Of a stretch of DNA of 64,000 nt, positions 33,755 to 46,515 are shown piece after piece. The stretch spans positions 1 to 64,000 of the forward strand of contig JAYMSP010000175.1 in the NCBI GenBank assembly GCA_036897095.1, written 5' to 3'. The position numbers and the translations under genes are program-made. The notes under the pieces are model-generated. The model worked only from the letters and a program-made list of their open reading frames with translations, ran no database searches and was not told the DNA's origin. Within the stretch, counting starts at the first letter, position 1. Each line of letters opens with the position of its first letter. This DNA comes from Plantago elongata (lineage: Eukaryota; Streptophyta; Magnoliopsida; Lamiales; Plantaginaceae).

Positions 33755-36230
33755 ATGGCAACCCTCTCCCCAAACCCAAACCCTAACCCCAACGCTAATT
33801 TCATCTCCCCAATGCTCCAGCCTTACCTCGACCAGCAGCAGCAGCACCACCTCGATCCGCCGCCTGACGACTCCACTTCCTCCTCCTACGACGCCGTTTC
33901 TACCACCAACAGCACCACTTTCCCCAACCCAATCAAACTCCTTCACGTCTCCTTCAACCAGGACTACGGCTGCTTCGCCTCCGGCACCGACCGCGGATTC
34001 CGCATCTACAACTGCGATCCCTTCCGGGAGATCTTCCGCCGAGATTTCGAAGGCAACGGAGGCGGAATTGGTGCTGTCGAGATGCTCTTCCGATGCAATA
34101 TCCTTGCGTTAGTCGGTGGAGGGGATTCGCCGCAGTATCCGTTGAATAAGGTCATGATTTGGGATGATCATCAGGGGAGGTGTATCGGTGAGCTCTCGTT
34201 TAGGTCGGAAGTGCGGGGGATTAGGTTAAGGAGGGATAGGATTGTTGTGATTCTGGAGCAGAAGATATTTGTTTATAATTTCTCTGATTTGAAGCTGTTG
34301 CATCAGATCGAGACGATTGCGAATCCGAAGGGGCTTTGTGCTGTGTCGCACGGGGCGGCGTTTGTGTTGGTCTGCCCAGGGTTGCAGAAGGGGCAGGTTA
34401 GGGTGGAGCATTATGCGACGAAGAGAACGAAGTTTATTATGGCTCATGACTCTAGGATCGCGTGCTTTACTCTTTCACAGGACGGGAATTTGATGGCTAC
34501 TGCTAGTAGTAAAGGGACTTTGGTTCGGATATATAATACTCATGATGGGAGCTTGCTGCAGGAGGTATACTTGCTAGTTGTTACCTTAATTGTTCATCTA
34601 ATAGTTGTCTCTTGTTCCCTTGATTTGAAACTTAGTAGACGAATTGTTCGTGATTCTGTTAATGGTGGTTGAATCGCTTTGGCATGGATAGTATTGTGCT
34701 TTATAAGTAATTCATATGAATTATGAACTGGCTGTTGATGTAGTTTCTGCTGTGGTATTTTGTTTGTAAGAGCAGTGACTAGGAAGACCAGATCTTGCTT
34801 GTGGTATCGTTTTATTCTGGTCCAATCTTTGCAGTACTTCTGTTTGGACAATAATGTCTTTGTCTGATCCTCATATGCATGATGTTCATGCAAATGATTA
34901 GATTAAATGGTTTCTTGTAGTAGTTCATAGTTTGTTGTTTCCTGTTGGCTCTCACTAATAAGCTCCAAAAATTTGGATGCAGGTGAGGAGGGGGGCAGAC
35001 AGAGCAGAAATATATAGTTTGGCATTCTCACCAACAGCCCAGTGGCTGGCAGTTTCCAGTGATAAGGGCACCGCTCATGTATTTAGCCTTAAAGTGAATT
35101 CAGGGAATAATGGGGCAGAGAGGTCAAGCAGTCCTCCTGGCTCTCATTCTTCTAGTTCTTCACTTTCGTTCATTAAAGGTAATTGCTTTCGTTATCATTG
35201 GAGGTTTTTTAATCTATAATCTCTGTATGGAATTCACAGTTGTTATGGTGTACTTATGAATATGCTCTGACGAGGTTTGCATTGGGTGTCCTGTATTGTT
35301 GGTTTTGGGCCTATATGATTAGCTCTTTCAGTAAATATTTTACCCTTGATCCTACCTTGTGTTTTCAATGGAAGTTGGGATTTTAATTTTTACGTGGCCC
35401 TTGAACTTTTTACAGTGTCAATCAACTTGGTTTGCCAAAAAGTGAGTAGACCATTCTATCTAGCACTAGGATTAAGTGTACGTAGTTGAGAACATTGTCA
35501 TATTTGTAATTCCATCTTTTTTTCTGAGTGTATCTGTTTAGATCACTGTGATGACTGATGACCCATGTGTGGTAGTTGATGCCATAATGAGAACTCTGAT
35601 ATTGTCTCACCAACTAGCAGTTCTTACAGCATTAGCTTTCTTGGAAAATTCATCTGAGCTTTAGCTTCCACTTGGGGTTGAGCAACACAGTTCATTCTTT
35701 ACCTGTACTAACTTATCTGAAGTTCAGTGATTAGGAAGTAACAAAGTCAATGTAGTAGAACGTGTACCTTCTGATCTTATTTGCGTTTGGGACCTAAATC
35801 AAGCATTCACTTTTTACAGGAGTGCTGCCAAAATATTTCAGCTCCGAGTGGTCAGTGGCCCAGTTTCGCTTGCCTGAAGGATCGCAATATGTTGTTGCTT
35901 TTGGTCACCAAAAGAACACAGTGGTGATACTTGGCATGGATGGCAGGTCTGTTGGTTTTTTTCCCCATTTCTCAGTTTCAATAATATGTTTTCTCCTAGG
36001 AGCACCACCTCACCCCCTCCCAAAAATGGAAAAAAACCTGCACATACAGAACAAGTAGTTCTTTTGCTGCTCATTTAGTTAGTTTTACTTTGATCGTTTA
36101 TGGCTTTATGCTGAACAATGACCCGTAAACTACATGCAGTTTTTACCGATGCATATTTGATCCTGCAACTGGTGGGGAAATGACACAGCTGGAGTATCAC
36201 AATTTCCTGAAGCCGGATGAAGCTTTCTAG
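33755..36230 (+). CDS. autophagy-related protein 18a-like (WIPI/PROPPIN)
   Basis: Beta-propeller protein that binds PI3P and PI(3,5)P2 on the growing autophagosome and promotes its expansion. Four exons: 33,755-34,564; 34,983-35,178; 35,820-35,946; 36,140-36,230, giving 407 residues, the usual plant ATG18a size. The first 55 residues are low-complexity (Pro/Asn, then poly-Gln and Ser/Asp) and probably disordered. WD40-type blades follow from [26 protein letters not shown]. The phosphoinositide-binding L/FRRG motif appears at the start of exon 2 as [11 protein letters not shown], the plant ATG18a variant. The C-terminus is [24 protein letters not shown]. The ATG lies in ACCATGGCA, a good plant context, and no upstream in-frame extension matches the family. 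Confidence 0.95.
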
Positions 36231-37027
36231 CATTAATCTTGGCAGATGTGCATATGTATTTTCCCTCTCGGCCAGCTCCCCCTCCTAAATTGTGGGTTCA
36301 TGGTCTGTAAATATCTGAGTGTAAATACAACCAAGAAGCTTGAGACTGTAAGTGTTAACTCTGGAGGACTCAAAACTGGAAAAACAATTGCTTGTGAAAT
36401 ATTTACATGTGTTGTGTTGTGCTTATTTATTCGGGTGCCTTATCAAATGTATATCAACAGCATTTTCCTCCTCCAGTCAGAAAGAGTAGAAAATTATGTT
36501 CTAAGTTCGAACAATCCAGTGCTTCTTCGTTCGCTCTTCTTCCCTTTCTGCTTGAATGTTAAACAATTCATAGACAATGTTTCCATTAATGCGAATATAT
36601 AACATACCAGCCCGTATTTATTATGTAGAATTGTAGAGTACAGCTGCATTTATTTTATTCGTAATTGATCTCAATCGAATACTTAAACAACGATCTCGAT
36701 TTAAACTGCCCTTTTGAAATCATAAAGATACACATGTCAGGATTTAACAAGAGTTAAGTTAATTATCAAAAAAAAAAAAAAAACCCCAAGAGTCAAGTTA
36801 AGAATAGATATTTTACTTTTTACTGATTAGATTTTCCCACCAAAAGTGGTTCCCGCCACAGTAAAAAATTTCAAAAATTCATCTTCGTAGTTCGTGTAGA
36901 GCTACCTATTAACCTACACTACAGCTTCTGCTAAAACTCTTCACTCTTCAACAACAAGACTCTAGGGGTGTCTCATCTCTAGATAACTAAAAATCCAATC
37001 TTTTTGCTGCTACTGATCTGAATTACA
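36231..37027. other. spacer between ATG18a and HSP70
   Basis: Holds the 3' UTR of the ATG18a-like gene and the promoter and 5' UTR of HSP70. An A-run of about 15 bases lies at about 36,769-36,783. GAA/TTC words occur near 36,870-36,890, but no clean heat-shock element (alternating nGAAn blocks) was seen, so heat induction cannot be argued from the sequence. Confidence 0.5.
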
Positions 37028-40000
37028 ATGGCGAGTGAAGGAGTAGCTATAGGAATCGATTTGGGCACGACCTACTCCTGCGTTGGGGTTTGGCAGCACG
37101 GTCAGGTCGAAATCATTGCGAATGATCAGGGCAACCGTACCACTCCCTCTAACGTTGCTTTTACTGACACTCACCGTCTCACTGGTGATGCTGCTTACAA
37201 TCAGGTCGCCACGAACCCGATCAACACCGTGTTTGGTAACTCATCCTTTTTATCTTTCTCGAATTTTGGTTTCCTGTTTCGTTTTTTAGTTTGAGAATAT
37301 GAGTTTAACTGTTTAAGAATTAGGGTTGCAAGAATTCAATTGTGGAAGTGTTTACTCCGTCCAGCGAATACATTTGTCATTTTTAAACCCACCAAACTTC
37401 ATTAATAAAAAAAGGAAAAGTAATTAAGTTACCCCATCAATAACAAATAATAAATAATCTCAATTTTATACAAAAATTACACATTTTGACATTAAAATGA
37501 CATTTAAAGTACAAATGATCCCAACTTCTTCATTTTTTATCATTAAAACTACGTGCCAATGATGTGTGAATTGGGAATTGGGTTTTTTTATTAGCTTTTG
37601 GGAAGTTTGAGGGCAGTGAAAAGCGAGGAGAATGATGTGTGAGTTTAATTGCTAGAAGCCTAGAATTATCCTAATTGTGATGACTGATAAAGATGGATTA
37701 TTGCTCAGTTTGTAAATACATAGATACTTCACTGTTCCGCGTTTAAGATTTATAATTGCTCAAGTTGTTAATACAAAGATACTTCATTAAGCAGTGGTAA
37801 AGATGGCTTCTTGCTCAGTTAGTTAATACAAGGTTACTTCATTAACCAGTGATAAAGATGGATTCTTGGCTTCTTGCTCAGTTTGTTAATACAAAGAGAC
37901 TTCATTGATCAGTGTTAGAGGTGGATTCTTGCTTAGGTTGTAATACAAATAGACTTCATTAATCAGTGTTTTGGTCGGTTTGTTTTTTTTGTTTTTGAGA
38001 ACCCAAGTTGCTCGGTTTGTTAATAAACAGAGACTTCACTAATCAGAGTTAAAAATGGCTTCTTGCCCAGTCCGTTGATATAAAGTGACTTCCCAATCGG
38101 TTGTAAAAGATGGATTATTGGCCTCTTGTTCAGTTTATTAATACAAAAGTTACTTGACTAATCAGTGCTAGGATGGATTCCTGCTCAGATTGTTTATAAA
38201 AAAAGACTTCATTAATCAGTGGTTCTTCCACAGGTTTCTTGCTTTGTACCCAGGTTTGGTTCTGAGTAGTTTGGTTTATATGTGTAGCATTTGTAGTCTT
38301 CTTCTAGCTTCGTCTTGTTAATTGTTAAACATATTCTTTTCTTTACACTTAGTTAAATCATAGAAGATTTGTGTGTAGTGTTGAAATTGGTGCTGGTGTG
38401 TATACTGCAGATGCAAAAAGGTTAATTGGACGAAGATTCAGTGACATGTCTGTGCAGAGTGACATGAAGATGTGGCCATTTAAGGTGATTCCTGGGATTG
38501 CTGACAAGCCCATGATTGTAGTCTCCTACAAAGGTGAAGAGAAACATTTTACTGCTGAGGAAATCTCCTCCATGATTCTTGCCAAGATGAAGGAGACTGC
38601 AGAGGCCTATCTTGGAACGACAGTTAAAAATGCTGTTGTTACAGTACCTGCCTATTTCAACGACTCTCAGCGCCAGGCCACTAAAGATGCTGGAGTCATT
38701 GCTGGTCTTAATGTGACCCGAATTATTAACGAGCCCACAGCAGCAGCTATTGCATATGGTCTGGACAAGAGGGGCAGCAGTGATGGAGAGAAAAATGTGC
38801 TTATTTTCGACCTTGGCGGTGGTACTTTTGATGTTTCCATTTTAACCATCGATGAGGATATGTTTGAAGTGAAAGCCACTGCTGGTGACACACATCTTGG
38901 AGGAGTGGATTTTGATAACAGGATGGTGAACTATTTGGTTAAAGATTTTAATATGAAGCATGAGAAGGATATTAGTGGAAATCCAAGAGCCCTGAGGCGA
39001 TTGAAAACTGCTTGCGAAAGAGCGAAGCAGTTGCTTTCATCGACTGCTCAAGCAAAAATAGAACTTGAATCTTTGTATGAGGGTATTGATTTTTACTCGA
39101 CCATCACACGTGCAAAATTTGAGGAACTTAACTTGGATTTGTTTAGGAAGTGTACGGACACGGTTGAGAAGTGCTTGACAGATGCAAATATGGATAAAGA
39201 CAACATTCATGATGTTGTTCTTGTTGGAGGGTCAACTCGGATCCCGAGAGTTAAAAAGCTATTGCAGTTTTTCTTCAATGGGAAAGAGCTATGTAACAGC
39301 ATCAACCCTGATGAAGCTGTTGCTTATGGTGCTTCTGTACAAGCAGGGATTTTAAGTGGTGAAGATGATGAAAGTGTGCCGAAAGTACTACTTTTAGATG
39401 TTGCTCCGTTATCGCTTGGTGTCCAAGTTAAAGGAGAAGTCACGTGTGTTCTGATTCCAAGGAACACAACAATCCCAACTATGCGGGAGAATATTTTCTC
39501 GACTATAATTGATAAGCAGAACTCAATCCTGTTTAATATTCTTGAAGGTGAGAGAACAAGAGCTGTAGATAATAATTTGCTTGGCACATTTGTGCTCAAT
39601 GGAATCCAAGTAGCTCGGAGAGGTGTCCCCAAGGTGAAGTGCTGTTTTGACATAGATGCAAATGGCATCTTGACCGTTTCTGCGGAGGATCAAAAAACAA
39701 GGAAAAAGAATAACATCACCATCACAAATGATAAGGGTAGACTGTCCACAGTGGATATTGAGAGAATGGTTGAAGAAGCTGAGAAGTATAAATCCGAGGA
39801 TGAGCATTTGAGGAAGAAAGTCTATGCAATGAACACTCTTGAGAATTATGCATATGATATCAGGAACACAATCTCGGACAAAAAGATGGCTTTAAAGCTT
39901 TTGCCGGCTGATAAAAAGAGAGCCAACGATGCATTTCACTCTACCATTGAGTGGTTGGATAGGAATAAGGTTGCTGAAGCCGATGAATTCGAGGATAAGA

Positions 40001-40053
40001 TGAAAGAACTTGAGGACATCTGGAAGACAATTGTGGCCAGGATGCATGGATGA
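37028..40053 (+). CDS. cytosolic-type HSP70 lacking the EEVD tail
   Basis: ATP-driven chaperone. Two exons, 37,028-37,235 and 38,411-40,053, give 616 residues with the intron at the usual plant HSC70 position, inside [10 protein letters not shown]. The nucleotide-binding domain is intact: [13 protein letters not shown], the DAKRLIGR lysine, [34 protein letters not shown]. Family members have FELSGIPPAPRGVPQ in the substrate-binding domain; here it reads [15 protein letters not shown], and the preceding strand is also diverged ([15 protein letters not shown] is recognisable). The lid follows, and the protein stops at ARMHG, about 30 residues short of canonical cytosolic HSP70, without the GGMP-like linker or EEVD, so it should not bind TPR co-chaperones. 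It may be a specialised or degenerating paralogue. Confidence 0.9.
37676..38224. repeat. nine-copy minisatellite in the HSP70 intron
   Basis: The 1,175-bp intron contains nine diverged units of about 45-64 bp. Each has GATGGATTCTTGCTCAG, then TTTGTTAATACAAA, then GACTTCATTAATCAGTG. A T-rich insertion interrupts the series near 37,974-38,010. The units are not seen elsewhere in the window. Confidence 0.85.
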
Positions 40054-40596
40054 AGATGGTGTTCTTCTGTTTGGCAAGCAGTCCTCTTCTGAAGGCTCCA
40101 AAAGTGGAGAAATATGTGATGATTTGATTTTGTTTGCACCACTTGCTTTGCTTCAACTGGCATTAGTATTAGTTTTGAAGCTCTTTTGGTGAACTGGTTT
40201 ATGCAGAATTCTCTGTTCATGGCTTCTGTAAGTACTCTATTTATTTACTTAATGCATTTGGCCCTGTTTGTTATATCGTTGGATTAGACTTCTCCCTACT
40301 CAAATCGAATATTTTGTAAAAATAATTCAATTTCAATTGAAAAATACCAATTAAAGTATACCAACCAATGAATTGAAAGAGAATCAATTTTGCCATTTGA
40401 GACCTGAAAGATTGGTTCGAAGCTTCTCCATTTGATCACTCTTTACAGAATTACAAATTTCCTCAACTTTGAAAAGTTTCAAAATACTCCATTATATCGT
40501 GGAAAACACATTTCCTCACGACTTGGTCCACAATAAATTGAGTTATATTCCCATATTGTCCCACGTACCAGTCCTTGTTTTGTGGTTAGTTACGTA

Positions 40597-40827
40597 ATCC
40601 CTCTGTCCCTTCTGTAATTCTTTTTAGCCTGTTAGTAATTCAATTTTTATTTCTATATTTAAAAAATAATTAAATACTACGTCTCATTATAATAATCTAA
40701 ATTGGCCCATTAATTTTTTTTTCATTTTATTTTCACTATTACTTTTAATAAATTCCACATTAATTTATTACATTACATTAAAGTTCGCGTCCAATCTCGT
40801 AAAGATTTAAATTAGGAACGGAATGAG
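40597..40827. mobile_element. Stowaway-like MITE, diverged
   Basis: The left end reads ATCCCTCTGTCCC and the right end GGAACGGAATGAG, imperfect inverted repeats of the CTCCCTCCGTCCC type, with TA outside both ends (40,595-40,596 and 40,828-40,829). The interior is AT-rich. Size (231 bp) and ends fit Stowaway, older than the copy at 32,342. Confidence 0.65.
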
Positions 40828-42015
40828 TATATGTTTAACCATCAGTGTCTTTAAGCTCGATGTTTTTGTTATATAATTGGACGTGAACAAAATATATATA
40901 CGTATACCAAAATAATTATCAAATTAATTATATGCGTGAAATTCAAACCATGAGGAATTGAAATTAAACCTAAAAGTTGATTTTAGGTTTTTACCCACAA
41001 ACATATATTCGAGTCAGTCTTTTAAGATACACGATATAGATAATTTATTTAGATAATAAATTAGATTATCATTAAGTATTCAATTTTGTTATTTTTATAT
41101 TTATATATTATAAAATATACATTTTATTGACAATATAAACAAGCTTAATTAATAAAATAAATTATTTGTATGCCATACAATACTTTTTACAATTAATCCA
41201 ATTTAAAATGTTAGTACATCAATTAGGGGCCAATCAAAGTTTGAATTAATGGCTTGCGTTGATAATTAATTGAGCTTTGCAGGCCTACCCAATACTTCCT
41301 CACCTAATCTTCAACAACCTTTTTACATTATCTACTATGAATAGTTATTATTTTAATTCTTCATTGCAATATGTGGTACTATCTTTTTATATTCTACATT
41401 TTGAACCTCCATTGTGTCAAATTTATTAAATATTATATGGTATAACACGTTAAAACATCAAAATATAATATAACATGATGCACATGAAAAAAATCTAAAT
41501 CATGTAAAATTAAAATGTAATACTTAGATACTACTACGAGTACTAGTAAAAAAATGATAAAACGTGCACATATACTAAAGGTCAGTTATCTATTACAAAT
41601 TAAAATATTTATTGATACATTTATATTAGGAAGTCCTAAGTTGTATAATCACAATATAATTTTGTTAATATTTATTTACATACTATTAATTTGTGGTGCA
41701 TGTATATTCGGAATTAACACAGTGGGGATGGGAATAGCAGTCTAGTACTATATTCATTATTATTTATCGTGCAATAATTTCAGTTCGATTGGATCTAGTG
41801 TAGTGTCTATCACTTTTTATTTCCACCACATTATAATAGTTAGTCAACTGTACTCCAAAATGCTTAAAAACAATTCCAATTTGCAAAATATCTAATCATT
41901 AAAACCTTGACCCTACAAGTCTGTATGGAGAAATAAATATGCAACATGTAACAAAAAGAAAGAAGAAGGCATATTCTCGATGACATTCACACCTAGCTAA
42001 CAACAACCCGGCCAT

Positions 42016-42023
42016 TATAAATA
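42016..42023 (+). promoter_or_regulatory. TATA box, GST gene 1
   Basis: TATAAATA lies 77 bases before the ATG at 42,100. Confidence 0.65.
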
Positions 42024-42099
42024 ACCTGCTAGTCTTCTTCAATTTGTATCTCAAACTATCATAAAAATACCCAATTCTGCTTAATAATCATCTCTAGTT

Positions 42100-43219
42100 A
42101 TGGGAATCAAGGTCCATGGTCATCCCCTTTCCCCTGCTGTCAAGAGAGTTCTTCTCTGCTTAGCCGAGAAAGATCTCGATCACGAATTCATTTTCGTCGA
42201 TTTACAAACTGGTCAACACAAGAAGGAGGCTCACGTCTCACTTCACGTAAGCACGTGTTTAGATCTCGTCTTTATAAGTTCAAACTTATATGCAACTTCT
42301 TAAATTTTGTTTTTTGTGCAGCCATTCGGTCAAGTGCCCGCTTTTGAAGACGATGACTTGACACTCTTCGGTAAATTTCCCTCCCCCTCTTAACAAATTC
42401 AAGTCTTGTCACTAAGGCTCGGTTATTTTCAAATAAAAATCACTTTACTTCATTCAGTTCAGTCTAACTCTATTTAACTATAATTTACATTATACTTTAT
42501 TTCAGTTTTATTCAGATCAATTTAGTAAATTTCAGTTGATGACAAAGACTAATTCTCGTAAGGGAGTTGATATAGACAGTGCAATTATTGTTTGATATAT
42601 CACATAAGTGTAATTGAAATGACAAAATATGAAATTTACACAAATTTACTTTTCAATTAACAAAAACATCTCTGGCTACAACGATCTAAAGAAGTTAGAT
42701 TATACCTTCTTTATTTAATCGATCCGTTCTCTTATTATGTGAATGCTGTTTTCTAACAACATTTATGAACTCTGAATTTCAGAATCAAGAGCAATCACGA
42801 AATACATTTGCCAAGCATACCACGACAAGGGAACGCCACTTGTGTCCGAAGATCCCAAGAAGAACGGAACCATTGCAGTCTGGCTCGAAGTAGAGGCACA
42901 CAAATTCGATGCTGCAGGCCAAAAGCTGAGCTTTGAGATCCTGATCAAGCCCATGAAGGGTATGCAGAGCGATGAGGCCGTGATTGAGCAACTTTCAGCT
43001 CAATTAGGCACGGTTCTTGACATTTACGAGGCCCGTCTGGCCACATGCAAGTACTTGGCAGGAGACGACTACACACTTGCTGATCTTCATCATATTCCAA
43101 TTGTGTTCAACTTGTTCAAGACTAAGGTCAAGAGCTTGTTCGAGAGCCGTCCCCATGTTAGCGCCTGGTGCGAGGAGATCTTGGCCCGCCCGGCTACCCA
43201 GAAGGTTTACGCAGCCTAA
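42100..43219 (+). CDS. phi-class glutathione S-transferase, gene 1
   Basis: Conjugates glutathione to electrophiles (herbicides, peroxides, flavonoid-type ligands) in the cytosol. Exons 42,100-42,246, 42,322-42,370 and 42,783-43,219 give 210 residues, normal for the class. The N-terminal thioredoxin-like domain has the catalytic serine at residue 11 (GHPLSPAVKRV), the glutathione-binding GQHKKE and PFGQVPAFED segments, and ESRAI. The helical C-terminal domain contains YTLADLHHIP, the conserved N-capping motif. The active-site loop and the DPKKN and KVKSLF stretches place it with gene 3, not with its immediate neighbour. Intron 2 contains CAGTT-type repeats (42,411-42,552). Confidence 0.95.
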
Positions 43220-44802
43220 GTGATGAGATTTGGAAGAAATTGTGGTGTTTTTTTCCCATTTGTTCTGTTCTATGTAGCTGTTTGCTTTTGATGCTTCATT
43301 GGGTTCCTTTCACATTCTCATAAAGATGACATTTTATTGTCTTCGTTGCAATTTGACTTTTATAATCTTTGACTATTGACTAAAATAAACACCACATCTA
43401 TAACGATAAATCTACTAATTACGTGTGAGTTCTTATTACTGAAATTTCGAGTAATAATTAATTTTCAAATAATATGCAAAATGTATGGCGAGAATGACTC
43501 TTACCAGTTACCACACCTTTTGAAATGGAAGTGATAAATGAAGATCCCGAGGACACGTAAAAGAAGTAGTTTCTTCAAATGATCTTGCATCAACTACGTT
43601 TGGTGAGTGGGGGACTAGGGCTGCTTGTTATACTGCTCGAGCGGTCAACTTTCCATTCAAATTGAATTTTTTATACACAAAAAATTCAATTTCACCTGAT
43701 ACAAGACCACTCAAATTCTATCACAAACAGTCCCTATGAATCATAGACTTGTCAACGGGCTCAATTCGCTTAGGCCTGGTATAAGAAACAATCAAAATCC
43801 GTAACCGCTCCGGTTTTGGTTTCCTTACTCGGAATCGCTTACGCTTAGCAACTGAATTTGTCGATCCAAATCATGATTGGTCGTCACTCGCATGCATGTG
43901 CCCTGATGCGACGTACGTGGTGAGGAAATATTTTTTATCAAAGTTTCGCTAAGATTCAAAGAGTTAATTTTGAGGAAAAAACTGAATAATAACAATGTCT
44001 TAAAGTGCTTAACTAGTGAACACCTAACTTGAATTCAAAGAAACCTAACACAAAGCGAATTCTACTAACTTATTAAAATTGTAAAAAGACCCCAAACTTA
44101 TAAAATTATAATTTTAACCCTCCAAACGAACTCAGGTCGTCGAAATCCGTCTTATATCGTGACGAAGTGATGATTCTTGCTCAGAACACCATTTCTGCTT
44201 GGAAAACACTCCGTGTTTGTCGAAATTGAACACTTCCACAGCAACTCTCCAACTTTTGCATCAAAACATCCTCGTTTTGCACATCATCAGACTCATCGGT
44301 AGCCCATTCACTATCAAACCAATTACCAAATCTAAATATGAGACCAGAATCAACAAGCTTTCTTGTATGAATTTTGATTGGTTCTTGTATCGGACCTGAC
44401 CTTGGCGGATTGAACCCGCTGACATGCCTAGTTGGACTCCCATAACAGTATGCCGACCATGCAATATAAGTTAAGTTACGTTTAGTTCAACAATATGAGA
44501 AACATATTAAACAACTGCTTCTCTATTGGTTTAGACTTTAAACCTCTCTTTCATGAACAACTAAATCACCATTGCAAATACAAACGAAGAATGCTGTTTA
44601 TTTGTTGAATTACAGCTTTACATTTTATCAGCAAGTGGATCAATAGTTTCAAATAACAGAAGAACTGATAGCCAGGAAATTCATAAAGCTTATACAAAAT
44701 AGTAGCACCATTTAATTAAGTCTATTAATGGGCTGAAACTTGAAACCAGTTCATCACAAAAAAGCTAGAGATCAGCACTTGCAGAAAAGACAGAACATAC
44801 TA
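43220..44802. other. spacer, no gene seen
   Basis: 3' UTR of GST gene 1, then non-coding. An imperfect hairpin at about 43,630-43,720 (AAATTGAATTTTTT and AAAAAATTCAATTT) has a relative at 49,430-49,500. Confidence 0.45.
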
Positions 44803-46466
44803 CTAATATAAGAACAGTTTATCATCTTCAATCATGGATTCTGGCCTAATTGGCTTCCACATGCCATCTAGCTCATTCTTCTTATCTTTGAACTCATGAG
44901 CTTCAGTAGCCTGATTCCTGTCCAACCACTTGAGAGTAATCGAAAATGCTTTCTTGGCTCGTTTCTTATCAGCTGGCAGAAGCTTTGAAGCAAACTTCTG
45001 ATCCCGACTCGTGTTCCTGATATCATACACGTAATTCTCCAGATCGTTCATCGCATCAACTTTCATCTTCTCATACTCATCCTCAGCTTTAAAGATAGCA
45101 GCTTCTTGAACCATTCTCTCAATATCTTCAGTGGACAATCTACCCTTATCATTTGTGATTTTAAGCCTTTTCTTCTTCCTTGTTGTTTCGTCATGAGCAG
45201 ATACCTTCAAGATGCATGAGCATCTATGTCAAAACATACCTTGACCCTTCTCAGGCCTTCTTCAACTCCTTTGAGCTCGAATTTACCAAGCGTATTGTTA
45301 TTTTTCACTCTGGTTCTCTCACCTTCGAGAACCTGAAACTGTATACTCTTCTGATTATCTTCCACGTTGTGAAAATTCCTTTCTTTGTGGTTGGGATTTT
45401 TGTGTTTCTTGGAATTACAACATCCATGACTCCTCCCTTAACTTTGATACCAAGAGACAACGGGGCAACATCCAGAAGATGTACACTCCGCAGATTTTCA
45501 TTTACAACTTCACCATTTAAAATTGCTGCATACATAGAGAAGCGCCATAAGCAACAGCTCCATCAGGGTGAACCCTCCTGCAGAGCGCTTTCCCATTGAA
45601 GTAATCCTGCAATAGCTTTTGAACTTTCGGAATCCTAGATGATCCACCACCAACAATATCATGTACACTGCTTTTATTCATCTTTGCATCCCTTAAACAC
45701 TTCTCGACAATCTCCATACACTTTGTGAAATAATCCATATTGAGTTCCTCAAATTTTGCACGCGTAATGGACGAGTACAAGTCAATGCCCTCGTATATAG
45801 AGTCAATTTCTATATACACTTCAGTAGTGGACGAGAGATTCCTCTTTACTCTCTCACACGCAGTTCTCAATTTCCTCCTACATTTTGGGATTTCACTAAT
45901 ATCCTCCCCGTGCTTCTTGTGGAATTCCTCAACGAAATGGTCCACCATCTTATTATCAAAATCCACTCATCTTGGATGAGTGTCGCCAGCAGTGGCCTTC
46001 ACTTCATAGAAACCCCCATCAATGACCAAAATGGTGACGTCAAAAGTACCACCGCCAAGGTCGAAAATAAGCACATTCCTCTCTGAGTTCCTGCTGCCCC
46101 TATTGTCTAACCCTATACCATAAGCAATAGCTGCTGCTGAGGGTTCGTTCATGATACGCATGACATTGAGTCCAGCAATGACTCCGGCATCCTTAGTGGC
46201 CTTTCGCTGAGCATCATCGAAATAGGCAGGAACCGTGACAACATCATTCTTAACAGTATGTCCAAGATATGCCTCAGCGTTCTCTTTCATCTTCACAAGG
46301 ACCATGGACGAGATTTCCTGAGTAGAAAATTGTTTCATTCGACCTTTGTAAGTGACAACAATCATGGGCTTATCAGCCTTACCTGGAATGACCTTGAAGG
46401 GCCAGAGCTTCAAGTCACTCTGAATGAACGCGTCGCTGAATCTTCGACCAATTAACCGTTTTGCAT
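44803..46466 (-). pseudogene. broken HSP70 copy (exon 2 only)
   Basis: In opposite orientation to the intact HSP70 and clearly homologous over its second exon, from [14 protein letters not shown] to the lid region ending MIEDDKLFLY. Reading is interrupted: an in-frame stop near 45,967 replaces a glycine codon in the [10 protein letters not shown] motif, and frame shifts occur near 45,530, in the substrate-binding region near 45,310-45,360 and near 45,210. The splice acceptor (ATATACTGCAG before ATGCAAAACGG) and about 50 bases of intron beyond it match the intact gene, so it arose by DNA duplication and not from a processed mRNA. No first exon was found upstream. It too lacks the EEVD tail, so the loss predates the duplication or both are decaying. 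Confidence 0.9.
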
Positions 46467-46515
46467 CTGCAGTATATAATCCGATCCAAAACTAATTCAA
46501 CACTACACATATACT

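Larger units (their letters stand above)
40054..42099. other. spacer between HSP70 and the GST array
   Basis: Very AT-rich, no gene recognised apart from the MITE-like element at 40,597-40,827 and the TATA box of GST gene 1. Confidence 0.5.

Noticed and set aside
36700-37027. Heat-shock element in the HSP70 promoter
   Set aside because: Scattered GAA/TTC words only; no run of alternating units with correct spacing.
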